NCBI RefSeq assembly: GCF_030035675.1
Contig: NC_084487.1
Span: 34,406,474 to 34,470,473, forward strand
DNA length: 64,000 nucleotides
Direction: 5' to 3'
Origin: Rhineura floridana
Lineage: Eukaryota > Chordata > Lepidosauria > Squamata > Rhineuridae
The translations under genes and the position numbers were made by a program. Shown here piece by piece: positions 40,801-52,800 of the stretch. Positions within the stretch are counted from its first letter, which is position 1. Every line of letters starts with the position of its first letter. The notes under the pieces are model-generated. The model was not told the origin of the DNA. It saw only the letters and a list, made by a program, of their open reading frames with translations, and did no database searches.

Positions 40801-43800
40801 CTATAGAATCATAGTTTTGAAAGAAACCCAAATGTCATAATGTTCAAGGTACGACTCTGTACAGATATTGTTCCTTCGCAGATGAGACTACACAATCCTG
40901 ATTGGTCATTGGACGATTAAGATATTATTACCAACATGTGCAATAAAAATTATACAGCTGTTCTTAATTAACATTTAAATTAAGCTTTTACAATGTGTTC
41001 TAGTATATAGTCTATACAGTATAAATAGATAACAGTTCTGTCTCTCTCAATATATATACTTGTTTGTGTGAGCATACTTGTATTTATGTGGGAGAAACAA
41101 CACAACAGCCAAATATACGGTGGTGTCTAGCATCAATAGGCAGCCAAAGAATGCAAGATAAAAGTTTCTAATGACCCGTGAAGTATCTATTTTCAATGTT
41201 GTACTATAGTTTTGGGACGTAATCCCAATTTTCTGAACACCAGTGGCACTAGGATTCAGCCTCTTGAGTCCTTGAACTGTATTTTACAAGATGCAATGCT
41301 ATTTGAAGAAGCATACTTTTTTTTTAAGGAACATATAGTTAGTTAATCAAAATTTGTTATCAAATATTGAACAAAATGTTAAATGTAAGCAATGGTGCAC
41401 AGCAGGATGATAGGGTTTATGTTTTCTATAATGTCTGCTGAGAACTAGAATGACAGAGCTGAAAAATGATTTTAAAACAAGTCCAAACTTCTGTGTTAAG
41501 GCACGGCCCTCCACATCCCACTATTCCTATCCTAACTAAATAGCTTCCAGTATCACCTTCAGTTCAGTGCCCCAGTCCAGAGTTCTGTATATGCTCAGAT
41601 GCATGCACAGAAATCACACGTATAAACACAGAATGCTGTTTGTGTCAGTGAAGAGAGCTCATATGAACATGCAAGGTAATATGTGCAAATCTTACATTTC
41701 CATTGAAATGGATAGAAAGGCGTATTACAAACAGGGTAACTCCATGTTGTGCATCAGTTGGCACACAAGAGAACCAATCATTTGAACAGGCCATAGAATA
41801 GCAAACTTTATTCAGCATCAAGATTATAGTCAAGGAAAAGTTGGGTCGCTAGGGTTAGAACCAGGATCTCACAGATTTGTCTGCTGCTACTTCATGTGGT
41901 GACCCACACGTTCCGAAGGTTTGGACGCATTCTGATGTCCCAGGACAGCCATTGGGTCCCCTAACTTGGCTTCTATGTCAGAGACAGGAATTTTGCCTAG
42001 GAGCCAACAGTTGCTATTGTGTGTTTCCTGGCTTCTGAATCCTGATTTGCAAGTCCTAGCTTTCATGTTACAGCTACGTCAGTGGAGGCTGGTCCATTAG
42101 AGTGAATGGGGCACTGCCACACCAATCTCAGTCAGCGAGGAGGGACAAAGCTGGAATTAGTTGGCTCTGCCTGTAATTGACTCTGGCGCCACCTACTGTC
42201 TTCCTGCCTTCTGCCCTACTAATCCATATGGACACCAGCCACCACTGAGCTGCCTGCAGCCTTGCACTGACACTGGATCGTCACTGTAAGGATGATCAGT
42301 TCTTGAGGTAGAGGAAATCCATGCAGGTTTAGTTTTAAAATTGAACAACTTTATTTATTTGCTATTTGACACAGACCAGCATGATGTTATAATTAGCCAT
42401 CACATTAAATAGAGCTATTCCTTTCAAAAAGCTATGCCCAATAAGAATTTTTGGTCCCAATACTTCCAGTAATGTCATGTCAGGGTGAAAAAGAGTAATG
42501 GAGAATGCAAGTACCCTTTGAAGAAGGATCAGTACAAAGAAAGAACACATCAGAGCTAAAAGAAAGAATTTAGACAAGCGTCCCTTGGCTGAAATAATTA
42601 TTGCAAAAAATTATATTTCCCTCCAACCCTTTTTCTCCTTATTAGTATGGTCAACGGGAGATGGCCCACCAGAAGAAGGAGAAAAGCAAGACAATTCCCA
42701 GAAATCTGTCCTGTTTGTTGAAAAACCAAAGGGTGGCTCGATTAGTGTTGGTAAGTGCCAAACAGGAACAATTTTTTTAAAGTATGTATTGGTTTACCAC
42801 ACATACGTGGGACTCCCATCCAGACTGTTGAACAGGCCTATTATACAGCCACAAGAGTGGCTGTATACTATAGCCAGCATGGTTTTTTCTTGCATTCTAC
42901 AATGTTAAACTGAAAATACTCCCCATGCTATTCTACTGCTTCCCATAAGCTCATTTCAAAATAAAACCTTACAAAACTTATAGTCTTGAACTTAGAAAAG
43001 CTTGCTTAACAACCCTCTACGTTTTCATGGCGATACACAAAATACTCACAGAAAATTGAGAGTTCACAGTCCAGCCAACAATTAACAAGGGATAATATAA
43101 AAAACGTCCCAGAGTGGCCTCCTGTCTCTATCTCTGAAATTACCACAATTATATTGCCAAACTTAAATCAGGTAAAGCCCCTGGGGCTGACAATATCTCT
43201 GTTATTTACTTGTATTGACCACTCAACATGTGTCCCCGAAGACTGGGGGCTGGTTATAATAATCCCAATATATAAAAAAGGAAATAGATCAAACCCGGAT
43301 AACTATAGACCAATTAGTCTACTGAGTATTGTAAGTAAGCACTATGCCAGACACTTACAGGAGAGGCTTTTAGACTGGATCAAACAGGTAAACATACTGG
43401 GAGATGAACAGGCTGGGTTCAGGGCAGGGCACTCTACAATTGATCAGGCTCTCATATTCCAACACCTGGCTGAAAAATATATATCGTCACCAGCAGGTAC
43501 CCTATATGCAGCTTTTATAGATTTTAAGTCTGCTTTGGACCTGATCCCACGAGACAGACTATGGGAAAAATTTGAGGCCTCTACAATTGACAGGTGTTTA
43601 CTAATACTTATCCACAGACTCTACGAAAACACTCGCTTGCAGGTAAAATGTGACCGACTGGGGCATATGTCTGGTCCTATATCTACTTTTAATGGAGTTA
43701 AACAGGGCTGTATTTTGGTCCCAACCCTGTTTAACTTCTACATCAGTTCCCTGGCTGAAAGTCTAATAGGCACTAATTTTCACGCTCCCAAGTTGGCCTT

Positions 43801-46800
43801 TAGCCAGTGTCAATTCTGTTTTATGCAGATGACGCTGTTCTTTTATCTCTAACGTCAATTGGTTTGAGGCGCCTCTTAAGGGCTTTGGATTCACACTGTA
43901 AAAGGGACCTGTTGCATATCAATTACGCTAAGACCAAGATACTGATCTTCACTAAGAAAAAAATTAGGCATAAACGGCAGATCAATGATCATATAATTGA
44001 ACTGGTTACATCATATAGATATCTTGGAGTAACATTTCAATCTTCAGGTTTCTGGAATGCCCAAATTAACAACGCAATTATGAACGCCCAGAGGAATACA
44101 AAGGCACTCCTTTCTTTCTTTTTTACCAGAGGGGGCCAACACGTACCATCAGCTATTCAGGTATTTGTAGTCAAGATCATAGCACAAATGTTATATGGCT
44201 CTCAGTTATGAGTTTATAGCAATTTTGCACCATTCGAAAAGATCCAAACCAAATTTCTGAGAGCTATCCTGGGAGTGCCAAGTTGTACACCTAACTTAAT
44301 TCTTTGTTTAGAGACAGGTGAAACCTCCATAGAGGCCCGAGCATGGCTGCTTAAGTTAAATTATTGGCTGAAGCTGCTATTTTTCCCAGTGGGATTGGCC
44401 CCTTTGACTCTTACAGATGCCTTCCAGTCCAAGTGGGAAAAAATGTCAATAGCAAAATTACAGAGGTTGGGCTTTGCTCCTGATGCATTATTGGCCCTAG
44501 GATACCCTAAGGCCAAAGCGGCTGTTAAGCAATGTATCTGGGATATTGAACTTCAAGAACATGTAGGCTTAGCCACAGCTTATCCAGATTTCAGGGACAA
44601 GTGGTGATATTTGCACCAGCAAATTATTTAATTAATTTATCAGTCCCAAAATATAGGAAGGCCTTTACATTAGCCAAGCTTAATGTCCTACCTTCTGCCC
44701 TCCTTGGAGGCAGATTTAAGAGCATGCCCTTCCGGGAGCGTCTGTGCCCTTGTGGGTCAGGGGAGGTGGAAACAATTTGTCATGTGTTGTTTTATTGTTC
44801 TTTTTACTGTGATTTTAGAGTTATTTTTATTACTCCAATTTTAATAAAAATCCCTGGTAGATCAGATTTATTTTATTTGGAGTGTTTGTTATCTGACCAG
44901 AACTCCCAGGTCACAATAAAAGTAGCCAGCTTTTTTGCAGCAGCTATTGACTGTGGAAACGTAATGATTAAACAATTCTCTTTTTAATTTTAATATTTTA
45001 ATTTTATTGTTTTAATATGCAGTAAAAGGGTATCTCACAAGAGTGATTATGTTTAATGCTTCTTTTAAGTACTGTTGTGCATTTGTATATGTTCAGTTTG
45101 GTCTATGACCTTAAATAAAAATCAGTCAATCAGTTCACAGTGTAAAACAAGAGGGAGGAAAAACAGACCCCTGTTGGACTTTTTTCTGTCAGAGGTCTCA
45201 TAATTTGTTGAAATTAATTAAAAACGTTCATATTCACAGAGCCATGTTCATAGAGTACCTGTAGTGCTACTACCAACCTTACCCCATCTTCTACAGTTTA
45301 AAAGTTTTTTAAATGCATGGCTGATTTTTAATTAATTTAAGAAATTTAATATTAGACTCTGTGATAGTGTGCTCAGTAAGAACGAACTGTCAGCTGTTCT
45401 AAAAGCCAGACTTACAGCTGTTTGGCTTGGCTAATCAGGGGGCCACACTCGCGCCAGACATTTATTCCACTTTAAAGTGTCATAGCTTCCCCAAAGAATC
45501 CTGGGAAGTGTAGTTTGTGAAGGGTGCTAAGAGTTGTTAGGTATTCCCCTGACAGAGCTCCAGTGGCCAGAATAGTTTGATAGTCAGTCCCTCTTCTGGG
45601 GATTGTAACTGTGAGGGAAATAAGGTGTCTCCTAGCAACTCTTAGCACCCTTCACAAGCTACACATCCCAGGATTGTTGGGGGGATGCCATGACTGTTTA
45701 AAGTGGAAAAATGGTTTGTTGTGGATTTGGCCAGTGACAGCTTTGGTTTAAATTTGGGTGGGTGGCTACATGTGCCTGCTGTATAATAAAAAGGTGGGGG
45801 AAACCCTGTAAAAGAATGATACTGTTCACAATGTTTTCCTTTTGGAAACAAAAAGGGCTTTCCCTCTGCCCAGTGCCCACCCTCCCAATCTCCTCCTCCT
45901 CTTCTTCCTCCCCACCCTCCCCCACCCTCTCCTCCTCCTTCCCTTCTCTCCCTCTCCCCCCTACCTGCCCCTGCCCCAGGTCAGTTAGACCTATCCTAAG
46001 CATGATTGTACAGGAGTAAATCCCACTGAACTCAAAACCTGCCCTCCCCTCCTCCTCCCTCCTATCCACTCCCTTTTGTCCCTTCCCTCCCCCTTCCTTT
46101 GCCTTCCCACCCTCTCCCCCTTCCCCTCCTTCCCTCTCCTCTCCCCTCCCCCCTTCTCCTCCTCCCCTATGGTCAGTTTCAGCTATCCTAAGCATGATTG
46201 CAGGGGAATAGATCCCATTTAACTCAGTAAACATGCAAATGATCAATCCTTTCTCAGCAAACTTGCACAGGATCCTATTTCTTACCTCCTGAATTTAAAA
46301 GTAGAGAAATTCACTAATAGACCAAAAAAACTGCTAAAGCAAGATCAGCACAGCACATGTCTCGTTTCTGTTATTTTGGCTGATTGTAAGTGTTGCCACC
46401 ACTCACCATATTCTTCCAAGCTACACAGGAAGTGGATTAGACTGTGAAAGACCAACCCAAATTGTGTTTGCATTTTGACAAATTTGTAGGGCAGTACAAT
46501 ATCTCAGAGAGGAGGTCAGATCTCCTGCTCCCCTGGTGCATTTTAAAGTTTGATAGAAATATCTGTGGGATGTCGGTATGTTCTTAAACTGCAAGGGTTT
46601 TTTTGCCTATTAGTGAATACCTACTTAACTTCAGCAACATAACTGTGTCTGGTATTCAATCCTATACACATTTACCTGGTAGGAGTAAGTCTCACTGGAC
46701 ATAGTGGCACTTACTTCTGAGTAAACATGCACAACTCATATATTCTTATGAAACTCACACAAGACTTTAGGAATTCAAAATTTTAAATTCTTTATAATTA

Positions 46801-49800
46801 AGAACTAAACAAACACTGAAACAATATAACCATGATACATACGAAGAAAAAAAATACAATATTATAAAAATAGAAAAAAATCACCATATCTGTACAGCTT
46901 ATGAGTTATTAAAACTAAACTATATATACAATGCCTAATATAACAATTTAATCAAAGCATCATAAATCTTGAATATATATCTTTTTTTTTTTACAATAAT
47001 TTTTATTCAAATTTTCATAAAACATACAAAACAAAATCATAAAACATTCAAAGACAAAAAAACAAAACAAAACAAAAATGATTAAACAAAAAAATAAAAT
47101 GTTGACTTCCCATTTGTCGCAGATCAAATCAGTTATAGGTCTACAATATATAACAATCCTGTCTCTTAAATTATATTATAAAATCACTTTCCTCCAGTAG
47201 TTATCTTAATTAATCATCAAATCTCATAAACATTACTTTATTCTTTCCACAAAAAGTCAAAGAGAGGTTTCAATTCTTTAAGAAATATATCTATCAATTT
47301 TTCTCCTAATAAACATGTCGATTAATCCATCTCGTTAATAATAATAATAATCTTATTGTCATAACCATAGTCCAAATAAACATATCGATTAATCCATCTC
47401 ATCAAAATCTGTTAGGTCCAATAATTTCAATAGCCATTATTCCATTATCCATATTAATTCCATCTTCCATCTTCAATAGTCCTGTTAAGTCCAGTAATTT
47501 CAGTGTCCAATCTTCCATTATCAGTATTCCATAATAATCTTGCTGTCATAACCATAGTCATATAATAAGAGTCTGATGGGAATTTCCTCTATCCCAAATA
47601 TTTTCTTGCCATCAATTCTGAATAAGTTGCTGAAATATTGTTGTAAAGTCATATCTCTGTTCTTCTTTTTTACAAAATGCACTGGCTCATCTCTTGAGAG
47701 TTTTTCCATTGTCACATGGCTGCAAAATCTTGAATATATATCTGATATAGAACCATAGTTTGAATGTATTCAGGAAACCTTTGCCACTTATCCAAGAAAC
47801 TATCATTTCTCATTCTTCCTTCTTGAAACCTCAAGAAATCTGTCACTTTAGCTATTACAACATAATCCCAAACTTTTTCTCTCCATTCTTTCCTTGTTGG
47901 TACCGCACATACTCCCCACAGCTGGGCTATGCTGGGCTATGCTGGCATAAGTCCCTCATCCTGGCTCAGCTGGAACCTAGCCGGTTCAGCCCACAGTCCA
48001 CCACGGAAGCCTCATCTGGTGGGAGGGGAGCCAGCAGAAGCCAGTGGAAGGCCTGCCAATGGGGCTTTCTGGGGGCGTGTCGGAGGAGGGGCAGGGGGGC
48101 TTATGTAATATCCAGGTCCCATTCAGTTCCCTCCCACAGCTCTCTGTCATGGCAGCTGGTATGCTAGGAAAAGGAGTATTTTGTTACTCTCCACCACACC
48201 CTGCCTGGTGCAGCCAATGTCCTCCCCTCCAAGAGGCCTCTGAGCAACACCTAGATGTGGCAGCCCCTTCCATCAGCTTCACCTCTGCTAGCTTCGCTCC
48301 TGCCGGCCTCCAGCAAATTGGATGGCTCTGCCTGATTATGCATTCAAATCTCTCATGAATCTCCAGTCAGTGGGAAATTAATTTTAATGTTTTGCCTTGG
48401 CTTTCAAGAGCAAATCTAAAGACAGACATCTGATCCAAAGTAGCACATGTACAGCAGCAGAGTCCTTTCTAGAAGTTAAAATTCTACTGTCTAGGTATCT
48501 GGATGAGAAAGAGGAACAAGAGAGACTGCGTCCAGAGTCCCCCTGCAGACACACAGACACATACACTCCTTTTTCTAAACAACCGACAGGTGTAGTCGTG
48601 CAGGGTCTCGGGGGGTGTCTTAGTCCCCCTACCTTTTGGGGACCAGGGTCCCTATGTCTCCAGCATCCTACAAACCAATCAGCATGATAAGGGAGTGTGT
48701 TAGTCACTGGGAAGAGTCTTCAAATATGCTTCCTTGTCTTTTCATGCTGAGTGGTTCCTAGAGATGTCTCTTGTTGTGGGAGAAGTCATTAGCAAGGATC
48801 TCATTCTGAATCCAGGAGTAAAAAAGGTTGTGTGTGTGGCTGTGACTATCATGAAGGGACCTTGCACTTCTGAATTTGCCACTACAGTACTGACAGCCAA
48901 TAGCTGGAATGCTGGCTTTTAAAAAGGGGGGCTCCATGTGTACAGTCCCAGCTTCTATGGGTCTAGGAGAAAAACCACACACAGAACATCTAGTTGCACA
49001 TGTGGATTATATGTCTCTTTCTGTGCACACAGGCTGTGTACACACAACTTACATTTAAAATGCATAACTTCCCCCAAAGAACCTTGGGAACTGTGGTTTG
49101 CGTAACTACAATTCCAAGAATCCTTAACAAACTACAATTCCTAGGATTCTTTGGAGGAAGTAATGTGCTTTAAATGTATGGTGTGTATGCAGTCATAGAC
49201 TCCCAAGCGGTATCAGGGAGAAAATGCTTGCTCTGCTAATTATGGGACCATGCAGTGTTGGATTGTATGGTATTTTTGTCACAGCTCAAGTATAACTAAT
49301 GCAGTTACAACTGGGGAATTCTCTGATGGCCACTAATATATATCTTTTTGAACTTTTGTATACAGTTCCTCAAACATGTTGCCAAGTGCCTATCATATAT
49401 GTGGTAATGTTTCTAATTTAACTGTTTGGTTTGGTTTTTTTTCCCAAGGGCAAAATATCACTTTCATAGCAAAAGTGGAAGCCCAGGATCTTCTCCGGAA
49501 GCCAAATATTAAGTGGTTCAAAGGGAAATGGATGGATTTGGCAAGCAAAGTAGGGAAGCACCTTCAACTAAAGGAGACATTTGAGCGCCAAACCAAGGTA
49601 CCAAGGGATGACAGAACTCAAGAGTTTCACCAGTTTTTGTAGTTTACAATCCAGACTTGGTAGTTAAAGGACATGAGATCAGGGGTTAGAGTCCTGGATG
49701 AATTTGACAGTTCATGTGAAAAGAAGTATGGGAAAAGCATAGATATTTTCACAAGCTTTCTCCAGAAATGTCTCACCAGGTGGGATGGAGCCATGATGCT

Positions 49801-52800
49801 AACTTCCCGGTGGGTGGGTTGCTGTTGCCTACTGATCGCTAATTGAGCAGCTGCTTGTTTCTAGAACATAGAAGCTCACAAGTGGGAATGGAACTGGGTA
49901 CCTACTTCCTGTTTTCTCCAGTATCTGGTATTCAGAGCAGAGCTTGGAAAAGTTACTTTTTTGAACTACAACTCCCATCAGCCCCAGCCAGCATGGCCAC
50001 TGGATTGGGCTGATGGGAGTTGTAGTTCAAAAAAGTAACTTTTCCAAGCTCTGACAGAGGTATACTGTTACTGCACACACAATTAGCTATCATGGTTAAT
50101 AGCCATTGATAGAAATAGTCTAATCCTTTTTCAAACCCAACTTAGCAAATGGCCATCACCAGATATTATGATAGTAAACTCCAAAGGTAATTAGATGTTG
50201 TAAAGAAAAAGTCCTGAATCCAAAGCAAAAAGTCTTTCTCCTCTGTCCACACTATTGATCCTCCATTATCGAGAAGCAAAACTGGCATTTGAGTAGGATC
50301 CCATGTACCTATTTCTCAGGGTTGGACCTGGACAGCCAGGGTTTGTATTGTTTTCTCCTGCTATGACATTCTGCAGCTAAACTGCTCAGTATAGGTTTGA
50401 AAGATATCTGGCAAGCCTGATGTATGTTGATACAGCTAGTGAGTGGACACTAAGCCATAGCTTAGTGGCAAATCACAAGCTTTGCATGCAAAAGGTCCTA
50501 AATTCAATCTCTGACATCATTAATAGTGCAGTCTTAAGTCCCATTGAAATAAATGGCTTATTTTGAGTAGACATGTATAGGATTGCCCTGTAAATGTACA
50601 AGGAAGCAGGAACTCCTGCTGAATTCCAGTTCAAGCCCCTGATTCCCTTTCAACGTGGCTACATGTCATTTCCTAATTAGACATACCTGAGAATTTGATC
50701 TTTGTGAATTCCTATATGGAATGACTTGCTCCATCCTTCTTGGGCTAACATGCAGATTCAAACTCAGCTAACCACTGGTTTTTCACTTCTACAAATATTG
50801 AAACACAGTTCTTGGCAGCTGAAAGTGCATCAAAATAGACATTTAAATATGTATTTTAAAAGAAGGTATGCATTTACATACATATTGAAATTTGTATTTC
50901 AAGAGATTTTTGTTGAAAGTTTTGTTACAACAATAAGCACACAACAAAAAACTCAACAGTTTTAAAAATCACAGGTTAATGTTGGAGCAGAATAGAATTA
51001 TAGCAAAAAATATATGCAAAAATGAAGACAGTAGACAGATCCACCCATCCCTAATCCTAGTAAATTAACGTAGGACATGATATTTGTAGAGTATGTGCAT
51101 GAATGTATTTTTAGTTGCTGATTATTCTCCAGAATTTAAATTAACAATTGCACTGTATGTTTGGATTTCAGATGTATACATTTGAGATGCAGATAATTAA
51201 AGCAAAGGAAAACTATGCTGGCAATTATAGGTGTGAAGTAACATATAAGGATAAGGTTGATAGCTGCTCTTTTGATCTGGAAATCCATGGTAAGGGTGCC
51301 TTTTAAGTTTTCTTTTTACTTTGTAAAACATATAACATAATTTGAGGTCATTTTTGTTTATCTGAACTCCCCATGCCCATAACTATGCCTATTTCTAAGC
51401 ATGCTTCAGATGCCCACCAAAATGTTTTTAATAGGTTTCACATTCCTTTTTCTCATTTTTTTAAACACATGCCCATTCAGGGATACATTTTTCTGTGTAT
51501 AAAAATTAGGAGCCTGTGAGATTTTCTTGGAACTAGTTTGGAAGAAAAAGATGTGGAGCTTGGAATAAGTCGAGGAGAGGAGAGTTCTGCTGATGTGGTT
51601 TGGTTTCTACCCATTATGGGCTTCTCCCAGGATTTGCTTAATGGAGATCAGATGGGGTTCATGCCTACCTAGAAATCAGAGCCTCTGATTTAGGAGCCTT
51701 TTTCCAGAGATGGCATCAAGACTCAGCACAGTTGGGCATCTCAAGGGTCAATAACCCAGTAGGGGGGCAACTGACAAGAGTCCAGTGCACTTGCTCCTCC
51801 CCTTCACCACTGCAACTTGGCTGCTTGTTCATCCACGTGCTTTCTGCTTGGCAAGCAAGCAGGAGGTAGAAATAATGAGGAAGAGGAGCAGTAGGTGGTG
51901 ATAATGGCCATGAGCAGGTAAATTCACTGAGGGAGGTACCAGGGGGCCCACGGAGGGTGTCTTGCTTGAGGGCTCCAAAACCTGCAAATACTATCTTGAA
52001 ACTGTGGTAGGACTGAGGAAGCTGAGCTCAGAAAGAAATAACAGGAGGGGCTATAGGAGAGAGAGGAAGTAGAAGTCAGGTTGTACAAATAGCAACACAC
52101 AGGGGCCCAAAGGGTAGGGAGAAGAGGGTGGAAAGCCTGCTCCTTCCATCTTTAGCTACTCAGATACCAGTTGTCAGGACCACTGTTTTAAAGAGCCAAT
52201 GGCTACTGGGCAGGGCTGGATTAAGCTGAGGAGAGCCCCTAGGCTGATTGGTGTTTGGGGGGCCCTTCTCCTCTTAGGCAATATTTTTCTCAGACCCCTT
52301 ACAATGAACCCTGCCTATACATACAGTATTCATGCTACAAACCACGAAGATTAAAAACAGCAATCAATACTAAATATCGGCGCAGAGCACAGGCGCAGTA
52401 AGGTTATGGAAAATAAAATGTTTAATGGACCGTTTTTATTTGGCTGGTGTGCATTATGTCTTTTAAGCCATCCTTTTAGAACGTTATGAATGTGATTGCA
52501 AACATTTTCTTTTTGTACATAATGAAAAATCTATAGTATAATTTTTTTTAGCTTATGCACAGGCCACTAAGAGCTCCGGGCCCCTAGGCTTCAGCCTACT
52601 AAGCCTAATGGATAATCCAGCCCTGCTATTGGGCACCTAGTTTTTTGCACCTTCTGTCATCATTTTTAAACAAATGTCAAGTCATATCTGAGCTCTCCAG
52701 AAATAAGGTGGTTCTGTAATATATTGTGATGGCCAAAGTGGAACATAGGACCTAGGATTAGGGCAATTGACTATGTGCTCAGAGGCACTCCTTGCTTTCA

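Larger units (their letters stand above)
40012..42645 (+). other. MYBPC1: MYBPC1 intron 6
   Basis: 2.6 kb. It holds the exon-like segment 40210-40244 and hAT-type elements at 40345 and 42080. I see nothing identifiable in 40.5-42.05 kb. Confidence 0.8.
42751..49448 (+). other. MYBPC1: MYBPC1 intron 7
   Basis: 6.7 kb. It holds a LINE copy (43071-45131), palindromic elements (45446 and 49033), a pyrimidine tract (45850-46170) and an L1-like insertion (46983-47724). 47.75-48.4 kb is partly GC-rich, with a small GGGCTATGCT tandem near 47925, and unidentified. 48.4-49.0 kb shows nothing recognisable. Confidence 0.85.
49598..51171 (+). other. MYBPC1: MYBPC1 intron 8
   Basis: 1.6 kb. It holds the perfect palindrome 49938-50053, a tRNA-SINE head remnant (about 50450-50520), a short palindromic repeat (50525-50595) and part of the AT-rich element family (50800-51055). 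Confidence 0.85.

Noticed and set aside
45698-46246. 182-codon Gly/Glu-rich open frame on the minus strand
   Set aside because: It is the translation of the pyrimidine-rich repeat tract; composition alone explains it.
48000-48360. GC-rich segment with open frames on the + strand
   Set aside because: No domain or splice signals recognised, and no LTR-like ends found.
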